Shown: piece after piece, positions 8,807 to 16,239 of the stretch
How the letters are laid out: the number at the start of each line of letters is the position of its first letter
Position numbering within the stretch: the stretch's first letter is position 1
Source: a virus
Virus record (IMG/VR): IMGVR_UViG_3300009149_000073
Coordinates: 1 to 44,090 of that record
Length of the DNA: 44,090 nucleotides
Strand: one strand, 5' to 3'
Notes under the pieces: model-generated
What the model saw: the letters and a program-made list of their open reading frames with translations, nothing else
The model's database searches: none
What the model was told of the DNA's origin: nothing
Translations under genes and position numbers: made by a program

Positions 8807-9262
8807 ATGGCAGAAACTTGCACAAAAAGTACGCAGAAAATGGGAGCTGGTGGAGGCGGAAGCTTCAGTTCCATGAGTAATATTTTACGAATCATCATGG
8901 CAGCATTCTCCATTATGAAATCACCAGCACAAACATTACCACCACCACTAATCATGATTGGTAGTAAGATGCGACCAGGACTGAGTGCCAGAGACTTATC
9001 CGCTAGAGTTATCTCTAGATTTTCGGAAGCCGATGCTGTAGGTGGAGAAATATTCCAAGGAGGAGACAATGTTATGACGGCACTAGAAGTGATTAGAATG
9101 GAAGAAATTGTTAGCGCAATTCAAACAGAAATGAAGATTTCATCAGTCATCGACCCAGGAAGTATCCTAGTACAATCCAACGGTGTTGGGTATGCTGGAT
9201 GGCCTGTAGCAAGCGTTGGTACCAACCCAATTATCGTTAGTAGCGCGGGTGTAGCACAATAA
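8807..9262 (+). CDS. Small Gly/Ser/Met-rich probable structural protein
   Basis: The 151-residue protein begins with a Gly/Ser-rich stretch (GAGGGGSFSSMSN). A hydrophobic helix follows (ILRIIMAAFSIM), then a Pro-rich turn (LPPPLIMIG). The rest is mixed, with LSARDLSARVISRFSEA and an EEIVSAIQTEMK helix. I cannot name the family. It starts 2 bases after the preceding stop and ends 5 bases before the next gene, inside a run of tail genes. Confidence 0.75.
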   Translation: MAETCTKSTQKMGAGGGGSFSSMSNILRIIMAAFSIMKSPAQTLPPPLIMIGSKMRPGLSARDLSARVISRFSEADAVGGEIFQGGDNVMTALEVIRMEEIVSAIQTEMKISSVIDPGSILVQSNGVGYAGWPVASVGTNPIIVSSAGVAQ

Positions 9263-9267
9263 GAAAT

Positions 9268-9474
9268 ATGGATAATATAGAAGAAACAAAAGACGCCAAA
9301 TTTGCTGATATGTCAAACAGCGAATTAACGATGGAAGCAGAACGATTAGCAAACGCTCATACTGCTCTAAAGACTAAACTCGCCCAAGATTTGGATAGAG
9401 GTTGGGACACGTTGTTGGAATTTGAATCTAACTTCGCTCATATAAACAGAGTATTAAAGAGTAGAAATGTCTAA
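9268..9474 (+). CDS. Small helical protein (68 aa)
   Basis: This is a short, charged, probably all-helical protein (SELTMEAERLANAHTALKTK) of unknown function. Its stop overlaps the start of the hub gene by 8 bases, which suggests translational coupling and supports a real gene. Confidence 0.7.
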   Translation: MDNIEETKDAKFADMSNSELTMEAERLANAHTALKTKLAQDLDRGWDTLLEFESNFAHINRVLKSRNV

Positions 9475-10444
9475 TAAGTACGCCTACGGTCAAAAAAGTG
9501 AATTTAACAAAGCTCCTAGTGATAAGGGGATGCAAATTGGTACCGTAAAGTTTGTGGGTAAAGTTGGTGTTAATACTAAGAATGGACAACAACGAGCTGC
9601 TGACGAAAGATTCAACGCAGACCCTAATGTGATACGAGTTAGAATAGAAGGAGCTAGCTGGGATAAGAATAAGAATGATGCGGAATTAACTAACTGTAAT
9701 CCACTACTACCAGCACACTTAAACGTAGTGCCTAAAGTAGGTGAGGTTGTATATATATTCACATTCGATGATGATACTAGATATGCCGATAGATTCTACA
9801 TGGGGCCTATCATTTCAAGCCCATTAACACTACAGAAAGATACAATAGATAAGACAGCGTTATCTAGTCTAAGTATTTCACCATTAACACCTAACGTGGA
9901 CGTAGATACAATTACAGACGCAAAAGGAGTCTACCCTAACGTGGAGGATATCTCTCTACAAGGTAGACGTAATGCTGATATCATTTTCAAGGAAAACCAA
10001 GCGATACTTAGAGCTGGACAACACGACTTGAATGACAATAAAATATTCAACACGCAGAACCCAGCATATATACAATTACGATTTGATGCTCCGATTAAGA
10101 AAGGGGAGAATGATAATGACCCAGAAAAAGGCACCGTAACCAACATTGTATCAAACAAGATTAACCTACTAACACATAAGGGGGGTTCTCCTAGATTTAT
10201 ATTAGCTGACAATGAGTATAATATTACAGACGAGGAACTACTTAACATTCTAGATACAGCACATCCAATAGCATTCGGTGACACGTTATTAGAATACTTG
10301 AAGAAACTTGAATTGGCGTTGGCTAATCACGTACATAGATTTCCAGGATTGAAGTGGACCGCAGTAGACGGTGAGAACTTTATTAAAGAATATTTAGAGT
10401 TCGAAACAGAGACCATATTATCTAAGAATATCATGGTTAATTAA
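9467..10444 (+). CDS. Baseplate hub protein, gp5-like OB-fold
   Basis: The N-terminal half carries the beta-rich OB-fold pattern of gp5/gpV-type hub proteins. Examples are VIRVRIEGASWDKNKND, the LPAHLNVVPKVGEVVYIFTF segment (valine and glycine at the strand turn) and DRFYMGPIISSP. The middle has a beta repeat-like region (LQGRRNADIIFKENQAIL). The C-terminal part contains HPIAFGDTLLEYLKKLELAL and ANHVHRFPG, also common in phage hub or baseplate proteins. No lysozyme domain is present, unlike T4 gp5 (575 aa); this protein has 325 aa. It is the last gene before the cassette insertion at 10.5 kb. Confidence 0.65.
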   Translation: MSNKYAYGQKSEFNKAPSDKGMQIGTVKFVGKVGVNTKNGQQRAADERFNADPNVIRVRIEGASWDKNKNDAELTNCNPLLPAHLNVVPKVGEVVYIFTFDDDTRYADRFYMGPIISSPLTLQKDTIDKTALSSLSISPLTPNVDVDTITDAKGVYPNVEDISLQGRRNADIIFKENQAILRAGQHDLNDNKIFNTQNPAYIQLRFDAPIKKGENDNDPEKGTVTNIVSNKINLLTHKGGSPRFILADNEYNITDEELLNILDTAHPIAFGDTLLEYLKKLELALANHVHRFPGLKWTAVDGENFIKEYLEFETETILSKNIMVN

Positions 10445-10454
10445 GATTTTGTAC

Positions 10455-10504
10455 CTATTTACTATAAAAAGAAGATGGTAGTAAGAACATACTTTGATTC
10501 TAAT
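10455..10504 (+). other. Stranded promoter and 5' stub of the gene at 11412
   Basis: CTATTTACTATAAAAAG (10455-10471) is followed by ATG at 10475 and codons for MVVRTYFDSN, then an out-of-context tail and stop. The active gene 0.9 kb downstream begins IVIRTFFDRSN behind a very similar box. The stub is therefore best read as the original start region, cut off by the HNH-RHH cassette. Protein match is 5 of the first 8 residues; this is by-eye alignment. Confidence 0.65.
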
Positions 10505-11195
10505 ATAGAGACCCCTTTATGTCTCTATTAGTCTTACTACATAGTGGTTGTAGATTAGTATAATGGTTTAACCTAATAACATCCTCTTTCGTTATTGCGG
10601 TGGATAATGGTATTATATGGTCAATATCCCAACCATAATTCAATTCGCCATTATATAGACCATGATTATCCCAGCTCATCCATGGTTCAAATTTAGATTC
10701 AATATATTCTTTTAACTCATCGAATGGGCAGTCAATAATGTTGTGAGTCTTCGAACGTTTAGTATAACCATTTCGAGTTAAGGATTGTCTAACTATGGTA
10801 CGCATATTACCCTTAAGTTTATATAGGGGGTCTATTAGTCTCTTATTTCGAACATATTCATTTATTTTATCTTTATTTTTGTGATATTGACGTTTAATTT
10901 GTTCTCGATTATTATCCTTCCACGTTTTCTGTTTTATCCTTATTTTCTCTTTATTCTTCTCCCTATATTCTTTTTGATATTCTTTCTCTCTATCCAAGTT
11001 TTTTATGTAGAATTCGGCTCTCTTTTCTTTAACTTTTTCGGAATTTTTATCATATGAGCGCTTACTTTTCGCTTTGATTTTATCAGGATTATCTTTAGCC
11101 CACCTTAATTGGCGTTTACGTATTTTATCCTTATTACGTTTACGATACTCAATATCGTATAATCGTTTGGCCTCCTTTCGTCTATTATCACTCAT
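10500..11195 (-). CDS. HNH homing endonuclease of cassette A
   Basis: This 231-residue protein has a long Lys/Glu/Tyr-rich repeat region (residues 1-120, units like EYRKRNKDKIRKRQ) that is probably an extended DNA-binding helix or coil. A conserved linker follows (RTIVRQSLTRNGYTK), then a C-terminal HNH nuclease domain: FEPWMSWDNHGLYNG, YGWDIDHIIPLS with the catalytic Asp-His, and HYTNLQPLCSKTNRD. It is a clear paralogue of the protein at 27971-28714. Its ATG overlaps the RHH stop (ATGA). It runs opposite to the flanking tail genes, and its stop lies inside the stranded stub of the gene it displaced. Confidence 0.88.
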   Translation of the reverse strand: MSDNRRKEAKRLYDIEYRKRNKDKIRKRQLRWAKDNPDKIKAKSKRSYDKNSEKVKEKRAEFYIKNLDREKEYQKEYREKNKEKIRIKQKTWKDNNREQIKRQYHKNKDKINEYVRNKRLIDPLYKLKGNMRTIVRQSLTRNGYTKRSKTHNIIDCPFDELKEYIESKFEPWMSWDNHGLYNGELNYGWDIDHIIPLSTAITKEDVIRLNHYTNLQPLCSKTNRDIKGSLY

Positions 11196-11335
11196 TTAAT
11201 TGAATCTTTAATCAATTGTCTAATATGCTTCGACATATTAATATTAGCGTTTTCGCAGAACGTTAAGTATCTTTGTTTAAGTTCTGGTGTTAGTCTAATG
11301 TTAATGTCTTTAGTTTTATTTCGTTTTTTGTCCAT
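11192..11335 (-). CDS. Ribbon-helix-helix (CopG/Arc-like) protein of cassette A
   Basis: The protein has 47 residues: a basic N-terminus (MDKKRNKTKD), a beta strand INIRLTPELKQRY and two helices ending NMSKHIRQLIKDSIK. This is the ribbon-helix-helix order of small dimeric DNA-binding repressors. I chose ATG 11335 because the longer open frame upstream codes for an implausible hydrophobic run and crosses the promoter box. The stop overlaps the HNH start. A gene of the same kind precedes the other HNH gene at 27801. A role in repressing the cassette or guiding the nuclease is inference. Confidence 0.75.
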   Translation of the reverse strand: MDKKRNKTKDINIRLTPELKQRYLTFCENANINMSKHIRQLIKDSIK

Positions 11336-11338
11336 ACA

Positions 11339-11348
11339 TATAAATATA
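11339..11348 (-). promoter_or_regulatory. Candidate late promoter box for RHH-HNH cassette A
   Basis: On the minus strand TATATTTATA lies 3 bases before the RHH ATG, so a transcript from it would be nearly or fully leaderless. Confidence 0.45.
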
Positions 11349-11386
11349 GTACTAATTCGAAAAAGGGTGACTTTAATCTTTTTGTT

Positions 11387-11402
11387 GATATTTACAATAA
11401 AG
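11387..11402 (+). promoter_or_regulatory. Candidate late promoter box for gene at 11412
   Basis: GATATTTACAATAAAG, nearly the same as the box at 584-600 and related to the stranded copy at 10455. It lies back to back with the minus-strand box at 11339. Confidence 0.5.
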
Positions 11403-11411
11403 ATTATTATA

Positions 11412-12821
11412 ATAGTTATTAGAACCTTTTTTGATAGAAGTAATACAATTATTTCAGATAGTTGGACGAACACTGGTTTAAACCCAGTGACGGAATTGTA
11501 CTATGGTGGCACCACAGGTGAAACTGAGTACACAAGGTTCTTATTCTATTTTGACGTTGCGAGATTACAGAATTTCTACACTGGTGGCACATACCCAGAC
11601 CTAACCAAAATGACTCATACTTTACGTATGATTAATACTGGTTGTTTGGATAAGAATCTATTAGGAGAAAAGAATTGTGACGGTAAGGATAGAGCATCTT
11701 CATTTGATTTAATATTATTCCCAATAACTGATGATTGGGTAGGCGGAACTGGATACGATTATGACGATTGTACTTATACTGCTGGTGAGCCAGCTTACAA
11801 GGCCGTACCATCTAATTGGTACTCAGCTACCACTCTAAGTGCTTGGACACAAGCAGGGACGATAACAGGAGCCACTAGTGGGGTTACAATTGCAACACAG
11901 AACTTCGAGTTAGGTAATGAAAATATAGACATCGACATCACTAGCCATGTGAACGGACTAATTACTGGTGGTACTAACTACGGATTAGCACTGGCATATC
12001 AACGGGAATACGAAGTGTTAATTACAGACGTACACCAATACGTGGGCTTCTTCACTCAACATATTCAAACAATATACGAACCTTACGTAGAAACTACTTA
12101 TTCAGATTCAATAGTTGATGATAGACATGAGTTCTATCTAGATAAAGCGAACAAACTATACCTTTATGTTAATATTGGTGGAGAACCAACTAACCTTGAT
12201 TCCGTGCCGACTGTTCAAGTATTAGACCAAGATGGAACAGTGTTCTCATCTTACACCTCAAGTGCCGTTACACACGTTACAAAGGGTGTCTACTGCATCG
12301 ATGTAACTGTCCCAACTACAAGTAGTTACGAGGATTGTGTCATGTTCAACGATGTGTGGTCTGGGGTTACGCTAAACGGTATTACAAGACCTGACATTAC
12401 GCTAGATTTCGCATTAAAATCTGCTGACGATTGGTACAATATTGGTGACAATAATATGCTACCTAAGAGTGTTGGGATTATAGCATCTGGCATCCAAAGA
12501 GGAGAGGAAATCAAGAGAGGAGACATACGTAAAGTCATCCTAGCGATGAAGATTCCTTACACTACAAATCAAGAGCAATCAATAGATGATGCTCAGTATA
12601 GAATCTACGCAAAGGAGGGTAAAAATCAATTAACAATTGTAGATTATCAACCAATTCAAAGGGCTAATAATCACAATTATTTCCTAATTGATACGGCTAG
12701 TTTAATACCTACAACCTACTACGTAGACATCAAAATCATAACCAATAATGAGGTTAAAACCCTCAAAGAACAACTTTATTTTGACATAGTTTCACAGTCG
12801 GAATTGAGGGATTCTCAATAA
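11412..12821 (+). CDS. Virion structural protein, 5' end replaced by cassette A
   Basis: The protein (about 469 aa) is beta-rich with many Thr, Gly and Tyr residues and no transmembrane segment. It resembles tail or fibre-type virion proteins; the family is not identified. Segments include ELYYGGTTGETEYTRFLFYF near the N-terminus and a C-terminal region with repeated beta strands. No ATG is available at the expected N-terminus. Alignment with the stranded stub at 10475 places the start at ATA 11412 (IVIRTFFDRSN); ATT at 11403 or 11406 is an alternative. The open frame extends further upstream but that part overlaps the RHH gene and its promoter. Confidence 0.7.
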   Translation: MVIRTFFDRSNTIISDSWTNTGLNPVTELYYGGTTGETEYTRFLFYFDVARLQNFYTGGTYPDLTKMTHTLRMINTGCLDKNLLGEKNCDGKDRASSFDLILFPITDDWVGGTGYDYDDCTYTAGEPAYKAVPSNWYSATTLSAWTQAGTITGATSGVTIATQNFELGNENIDIDITSHVNGLITGGTNYGLALAYQREYEVLITDVHQYVGFFTQHIQTIYEPYVETTYSDSIVDDRHEFYLDKANKLYLYVNIGGEPTNLDSVPTVQVLDQDGTVFSSYTSSAVTHVTKGVYCIDVTVPTTSSYEDCVMFNDVWSGVTLNGITRPDITLDFALKSADDWYNIGDNNMLPKSVGIIASGIQRGEEIKRGDIRKVILAMKIPYTTNQEQSIDDAQYRIYAKEGKNQLTIVDYQPIQRANNHNYFLIDTASLIPTTYYVDIKIITNNEVKTLKEQLYFDIVSQSELRDSQ

Positions 12822-12835
12822 TTTTTCTTAAACAC

Positions 12836-12867
12836 TTGACAATAAAACAATATTGTCTATATTTATA
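12836..12867 (+). promoter_or_regulatory. Candidate promoter with -33 TTG and TATATTTATA box
   Basis: TTG (12836-12838), 19 bases, then TATATTTATA (12858-12867). A GACAAT...ATTGTC inverted repeat occupies the spacer. It lies 107 bases upstream of the gene at 12975, giving an unusually long leader for this window. Confidence 0.5.
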
Positions 12868-12974
12868 ATTGAAAGTTAAGCTAAATTTCAGTCTTGCGTC
12901 ACTTTGGCGTTTGAGTTATCATTGGTAACAATTAGATTGGAATGTTAATAACAACATATTAAAAACTTAATAGT

Positions 12975-13880
12975 ATGAAAAACAAAACTTCCAACAGAGG
13001 GGAAGCTACGCCCACGGTAAACGTATCGGTAGCCAAAAATAGACTCAAAGTCTATAACAAGGAATCACAACTCCCAACAATTTATTTAGAGAAAGACGCT
13101 GAGTTCGAGATTGAATTATTCAATCCGACCAAAGACGTTATTGTCGCTGAGATTATATTGAACGACAAGGCTATCAGTCAAGGTGGTTTAGTATTACGTC
13201 AAGGTGAGAGAATCTTCCTAGAGAGATATCTAGATGTAGCCAAGAAATTCAGATTCGAGACTTACACCGTAAGTAACACTGAAGAAGTGCAAGCCGCAAT
13301 CAAGGATAATGGTTCTCTAAAGGTGAAATTCTATCGTGAAGATACAACACCAAAGTATGTTACTCCAAAGAGTAATATCACTGATTGGACTCCTAGACTA
13401 TATGGGAATAATTACGACTCACCGTTCGGATACGTACATAACTCATCTACTGACGATGTACATACCATGTTAAGTGGTTCGTTAAGTGATACTTTAAGTT
13501 TTACAAATATTAACGCCAGTATAGATGATGACGTAATAGGATTTACTAGTTCAGTACAATACAGTGCCCAAGAGATTCCAGTGCTTGATGCTGAAGACTT
13601 CATTGAGAAACACCCAGAGTTTGGACGAGACTTACGAAAAAAATCTAAGAAGACTGAAACAGGTAGGGTATCGGAAGGGTCAACCTCTAGTCAAGAGTTT
13701 GCGAATTCCGAAAGGGAATTCCATCCATATCCGTTCGCAACGGTGACATATAAACTGATGCCAGTATCAACCAAACAAGTTGATGCTTCTGAAGTTGGAA
13801 AGCGAAGATACTGCACAAACTGTGGGTCCAAAGCCAAATCCACCTTCAAGTTTTGTCCGACATGTGGAGATAAAGTATAA
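12975..13880 (+). CDS. Probable virion protein with C-terminal zinc ribbon
   Basis: The N-terminal half (residues 15-110) has a beta-rich domain with LFNPTKDVIVAEIILND, GLVLRQGERIFLERYLD and KFRFETYTV. A Ser/Thr-rich middle follows. The C-terminus carries a zinc ribbon with CTNC and CPTC pairs (residues about 279-298). I recall similar N-terminal modules in large-virus structural proteins but cannot name the family. The gene ends just before a strong terminator and follows the structural gene at 11412, so a virion role is likely. The zinc ribbon is unusual for a capsid-exposed protein and may mediate nucleic-acid or protein contact. Confidence 0.7.
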   Translation: MKNKTSNRGEATPTVNVSVAKNRLKVYNKESQLPTIYLEKDAEFEIELFNPTKDVIVAEIILNDKAISQGGLVLRQGERIFLERYLDVAKKFRFETYTVSNTEEVQAAIKDNGSLKVKFYREDTTPKYVTPKSNITDWTPRLYGNNYDSPFGYVHNSSTDDVHTMLSGSLSDTLSFTNINASIDDDVIGFTSSVQYSAQEIPVLDAEDFIEKHPEFGRDLRKKSKKTETGRVSEGSTSSQEFANSEREFHPYPFATVTYKLMPVSTKQVDASEVGKRRYCTNCGSKAKSTFKFCPTCGDKV

Positions 13881-13886
13881 TCGAAA

Positions 13887-13918
13887 AGTCAGAAGAACTT
13901 GTTTCTCTGGCTTTTTTT
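13887..13918 (+). terminator. Rho-independent terminator
   Basis: An imperfect stem (11 pairs with one mismatch and G-U pairs) formed by AGTCAGAAGAA and TTTCTCTGGCT around a CTTG loop is followed by seven T. It ends the structural gene run; the -33 element of the next promoter lies inside it. Confidence 0.7.
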
Positions 13919-13929
13919 CGGTATCTTTG
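13899..13929 (+). promoter_or_regulatory. Host-like promoter TTG-N20-TATCTTTG
   Basis: TTG at 13899-13901, 20 bases, then TATCTTTG at 13922-13929. This is the Bacteroidota sigma consensus. The downstream ATG is at 13957. Confidence 0.7.
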
Positions 13930-13956
13930 TACCCTAACATGAAAACAGAAACATAA

Positions 13957-14142
13957 ATGAAGCACGATTATAGATTTTTTTACCACTACAATACTTATTC
14001 TAAAATGTGGGGGGCGATGACGGCAGACAGTGTTGGATATTACTCACTCTTAGATGCTAGAGGAAACTTCGCATTCGGTAAGACGATGAGCGAGGCTAGA
14101 ACTAAACTATACGCTAAATTGGAAAATACTGTGACTACCTGA
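13957..14142 (+). CDS. Small protein (61 aa), unknown
   Basis: A Tyr/Phe-rich small protein (YRFFYHYNTYSKMWGAM, then a helix TMSEARTKLYAKLEN) resembling the small one-domain proteins found near HicB/DUF1902-like folds, though I cannot assign it. It sits directly behind a host-like promoter, which suggests early or constitutive expression, unlike the flanking virion genes. Confidence 0.65.
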   Translation: MKHDYRFFYHYNTYSKMWGAMTADSVGYYSLLDARGNFAFGKTMSEARTKLYAKLENTVTT

Positions 14143-14152
14143 CGACTTACTC

Positions 14153-14169
14153 CATATTTACTAATAAAG
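14153..14169 (+). promoter_or_regulatory. Candidate late promoter box
   Basis: CATATTTACTAATAAAG, 6 bases before the ATG at 14176; matches the boxes at 584 and 11387. Confidence 0.45.
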
Positions 14170-14175
14170 ATAGAT

Positions 14176-14520
14176 ATGGAAGAGTTAACAAAATGGGAGA
14201 AAGTGAAAGCCTTCTTCGACAAAACACCAAGACCAATCAAGTGGATGTTCACTAGAGTTGGTCGAATAATGACACTATCAGTAATTGCTGGTATAATATT
14301 TTGGATATCTCAAATACCGTCATTAACTTATGCTGCCAATGCCGCACTATTTTACGTGGCGATATTTTTTGCGACCTACCCTGTAGTTGCTGGCTTATGG
14401 TACATAGTGAATGCGTTAGTTATCAACCCGCTAATCATGGCGGTAGGAGAGAATCCTAAAAATAAAACATTGCGCAAGATAGTCCATTGGATTAGAAAGT
14501 GGCAATTAAAAATACATTAA
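14176..14520 (+). CDS. Two-helix membrane protein (114 aa)
   Basis: The protein has a charged cytoplasmic-looking N-terminus (about 30 residues), a first membrane segment around residues 31-48 (IMTLSVIAGIIFWIS) and a long or double hydrophobic segment around 55-88. The tail is basic (RKIVHWIRKWQLK). Family unknown. It heads a group of short overlapping genes to 15896. Such proteins in phages include holin-like and host-envelope factors, but nothing here proves that. Confidence 0.72.
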   Translation: MEELTKWEKVKAFFDKTPRPIKWMFTRVGRIMTLSVIAGIIFWISQIPSLTYAANAALFYVAIFFATYPVVAGLWYIVNALVINPLIMAVGENPKNKTLRKIVHWIRKWQLKIH

Positions 14521-14522
14521 TA

Positions 14523-14717
14523 ATGGCGACAACAAGCGTATTACTAGAGTGGATGTTATACAACAATGATGTGATGAGTGATGTCAGAAGACTAATTCAT
14601 AAAACACCCAATGACCAAGATTTGGGTAATAAGATACGGGAGTATGTATCTGGTCGTGATAACGACAGAAAGCTTGCCACCAAGTCTCATAATCAATTTG
14701 ATAATACTGAAGACTGA
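14523..14717 (+). CDS. Small protein (64 aa), unknown
   Basis: The start at ATG 14523, 2 bases after the previous stop, is preferred over GTG 14499, which overlaps it. The protein is hydrophilic (DVRRLIHKTPNDQDLGNKIR) with no recognised domain. The stop TGA overlaps the next ATG (TGATG), so translation is likely coupled. Confidence 0.65.
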   Translation: MATTSVLLEWMLYNNDVMSDVRRLIHKTPNDQDLGNKIREYVSGRDNDRKLATKSHNQFDNTED

Positions 14718-14965
14718 TGAGGGTACATGCTACTATGGGGTGCGAAGTAACTATCGACCCTAAGACAACCATTCGGAAAATGCTTGACCAAACCAAGGGT
14801 GATTATAAGCATTGGGTTACGGAAGAGGATGGTAAATATTACACTTGCTATGAAGATTCTAGGTGTGATATAAAAGACGAAATAACGAAAGACAAATACG
14901 AGTATATTCAGAACTTAAAAGCAGTTCTCAAATACATCGAAGAAAACGAACCAATGTACCGATGA
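14717..14965 (+). CDS. Small protein (82 aa), unknown
   Basis: Hydrophilic with three cysteines (C9, C49 and C54, in YTCYEDSRCD) and a helical C-terminus (YEYIQNLKAVLKYIEEN). It overlaps its neighbours by 1 and 4 bases. No family assigned. Confidence 0.65.
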   Translation: MRVHATMGCEVTIDPKTTIRKMLDQTKGDYKHWVTEEDGKYYTCYEDSRCDIKDEITKDKYEYIQNLKAVLKYIEENEPMYR

Positions 14966-15399
14966 ATCTAATTATATTAGGCTTATTCATAATATACGCT
15001 GGTTTCGAAGGTTGGCGAGAAGGTATCTACTGGCACGTTAAAGTAGGTTCTAGATTCTACGATTGGTTTCCACCAGTTGAAGAACATATTATCTTCTCAA
15101 TTCAGAGAGGGATAGTATTAATCATGGGCTGTGCATTATTGTTAACGGTTATGAGTTGGTATTGGGTTCTAGCCAGTTTAATTGGTATGGCTCTATGTTT
15201 TAGCTTCGTCCACAATGGGGCGATGTATTTAACTAGAAATAATCTAGATAATACCGTATATAAGAAAGGCTGGATGGACCAAAGTACCTCTAGCGTGGCT
15301 TTAACTACTAAATTTATGACCCCAGTATCGCGTACAATCCAGTTTATCTTGGGTTTACTGATTAATATGGGAGCATTATTAGGTGATATATTGTTATAA
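14962..15399 (+). CDS. Multi-pass membrane protein (145 aa)
   Basis: Hydrophobic segments lie at residues 1-15 (MNLIILGLFIIYAGF), about 48-66, about 68-84 and about 124-142, so three or four membrane passes are likely. The ATG overlaps the previous stop (ATGA). Function unknown; with the 14176 protein it makes this short operon a candidate for modifying or sensing the host inner membrane. Confidence 0.68.
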   Translation: MNLIILGLFIIYAGFEGWREGIYWHVKVGSRFYDWFPPVEEHIIFSIQRGIVLIMGCALLLTVMSWYWVLASLIGMALCFSFVHNGAMYLTRNNLDNTVYKKGWMDQSTSSVALTTKFMTPVSRTIQFILGLLINMGALLGDILL

Positions 15400-15405
15400 A
15401 TTGTG

Positions 15406-15603
15406 ATGGAAAAGAAAACTAATTACGACATTTGTATAGGTAATACGTACGAATTCAGGGAATTCGGTTCTGATGAGATTCAACATGTGAAGATAACCGA
15501 CATCAAATTTGATGGGTTATACTTCGTAATAACGTTCCAAGACATAGACGACCGAAGTATGGGGGCGACTATTTACCCAGAGAAACTACTTCAAATCATA
15601 TGA
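15406..15603 (+). CDS. Small beta-rich protein (65 aa), unknown
   Basis: A compact, probably SH3-like or beta-barrel domain (GNTYEFREFG, HVKITDIKFDGLYFVITFQD). ATG 15406 is chosen over GTG 15403 one codon earlier. It overlaps the next gene by 4 bases (ATGA), and the next protein has a similar layout (GKTYTHYKGGQYKALCV), so the two may be related. Confidence 0.65.
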   Translation: MEKKTNYDICIGNTYEFREFGSDEIQHVKITDIKFDGLYFVITFQDIDDRSMGATIYPEKLLQII

Positions 15604-15896
15604 TTAAGAAGATTGTAGTTAAAAAGTATCCCATTATTGGGAAAACTTACACTCATTATAAGGGTGGCCAATATAAAGCGTTATGTGTATCTAAACACAC
15701 TGAGACCAGTGAAATGCTGGTAACGTACCAATCAATACCGTTCGGTAGTTATCATTCGCGACCTCTATCTATTTGGGACGATGAAATTATATACACTGAC
15801 GCTGATGGTCAGTTTAAGACAAGGAGATTTGTTTTAGGTGACGAGATTGTTAGGTGCGAATATAAAGACCCGCCACAGGTCAAGAAGTCCCTTTAA
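15600..15896 (+). CDS. Small protein (98 aa), DUF1653-like
   Basis: The segment GKTYTHYKGGQYKALCVSKH, then LVTYQSIPFGSYHSRPLSIW and a final W-containing strand resemble the small DUF1653-type domain (pattern Y.HYKGG.Y...), in which a beta barrel is built around repeated Tyr/Gly strands. The match is by eye. It converges on the minus-strand gene at 15880 with a 17-base overlap. Confidence 0.65.
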   Translation: MIKKIVVKKYPIIGKTYTHYKGGQYKALCVSKHTETSEMLVTYQSIPFGSYHSRPLSIWDDEIIYTDADGQFKTRRFVLGDEIVRCEYKDPPQVKKSL

Positions 15897-16167
15897 TAAA
15901 ATCATGATACCTACCAATGGCTCCCTTTAATGTTGGGGCTGTGTTATAGGCTCTATGCGTGTGAGTAATATAAGTTACTTCATCGGTCTTAGGGTCTACA
16001 CTCTTCCATACTGCATACCAATCCTTTGACCACATAGCGTCACGTTCCTTAACTATCGCTTTCTCTTCGTCAGTTAGCTCAACTTTATTGTCCTCCAACT
16101 TATCGAACTTACTTTTCTTCTTTGTCTCGTTTAGGGCAGCGCGTATTGATTCTAATCTATCTCTCAT
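15880..16167 (-). CDS. Small protein (95 aa), unknown
   Basis: I place the start at ATG 16167 (MRDRLESIRAALN), just after a late promoter box; the longer open frame would extend into the terminator. The N-terminal half is helical and charged, with EKAIVKERDAMWSKDW; the C-terminal half has WYAVWKSVDPKTDEVTYITH, resembling a small WxxxDP-type domain. Function unknown. It is downstream of, but separated by a terminator from, the capsid gene. Confidence 0.65.
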   Translation of the reverse strand: MRDRLESIRAALNETKKKSKFDKLEDNKVELTDEEKAIVKERDAMWSKDWYAVWKSVDPKTDEVTYITHTHRAYNTAPTLKGAIGRYHDFIKGTS

Positions 16168-16170
16168 GTA

Positions 16171-16180
16171 TATAAATATG
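16171..16180 (-). promoter_or_regulatory. Candidate late promoter box
   Basis: CATATTTATA on the minus strand, 3 bases before ATG 16167; same geometry as at 11339. Confidence 0.45.
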
Positions 16181-16192
16181 AGACTATAGGGT

Positions 16193-16223
16193 AAAAAAAA
16201 AGCCTCCATATGGAGGCTTTTTT
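16193..16223. terminator. Bidirectional rho-independent terminator
   Basis: A perfect palindrome AGCCTCCATATGGAGGCT (16201-16218) is flanked by nine A on the left and six T on the right. It can stop both the capsid-gene transcript (minus) and plus-strand read-through. Confidence 0.88.
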
Positions 16224-16239
16224 GTGTACGAATGAGAGA

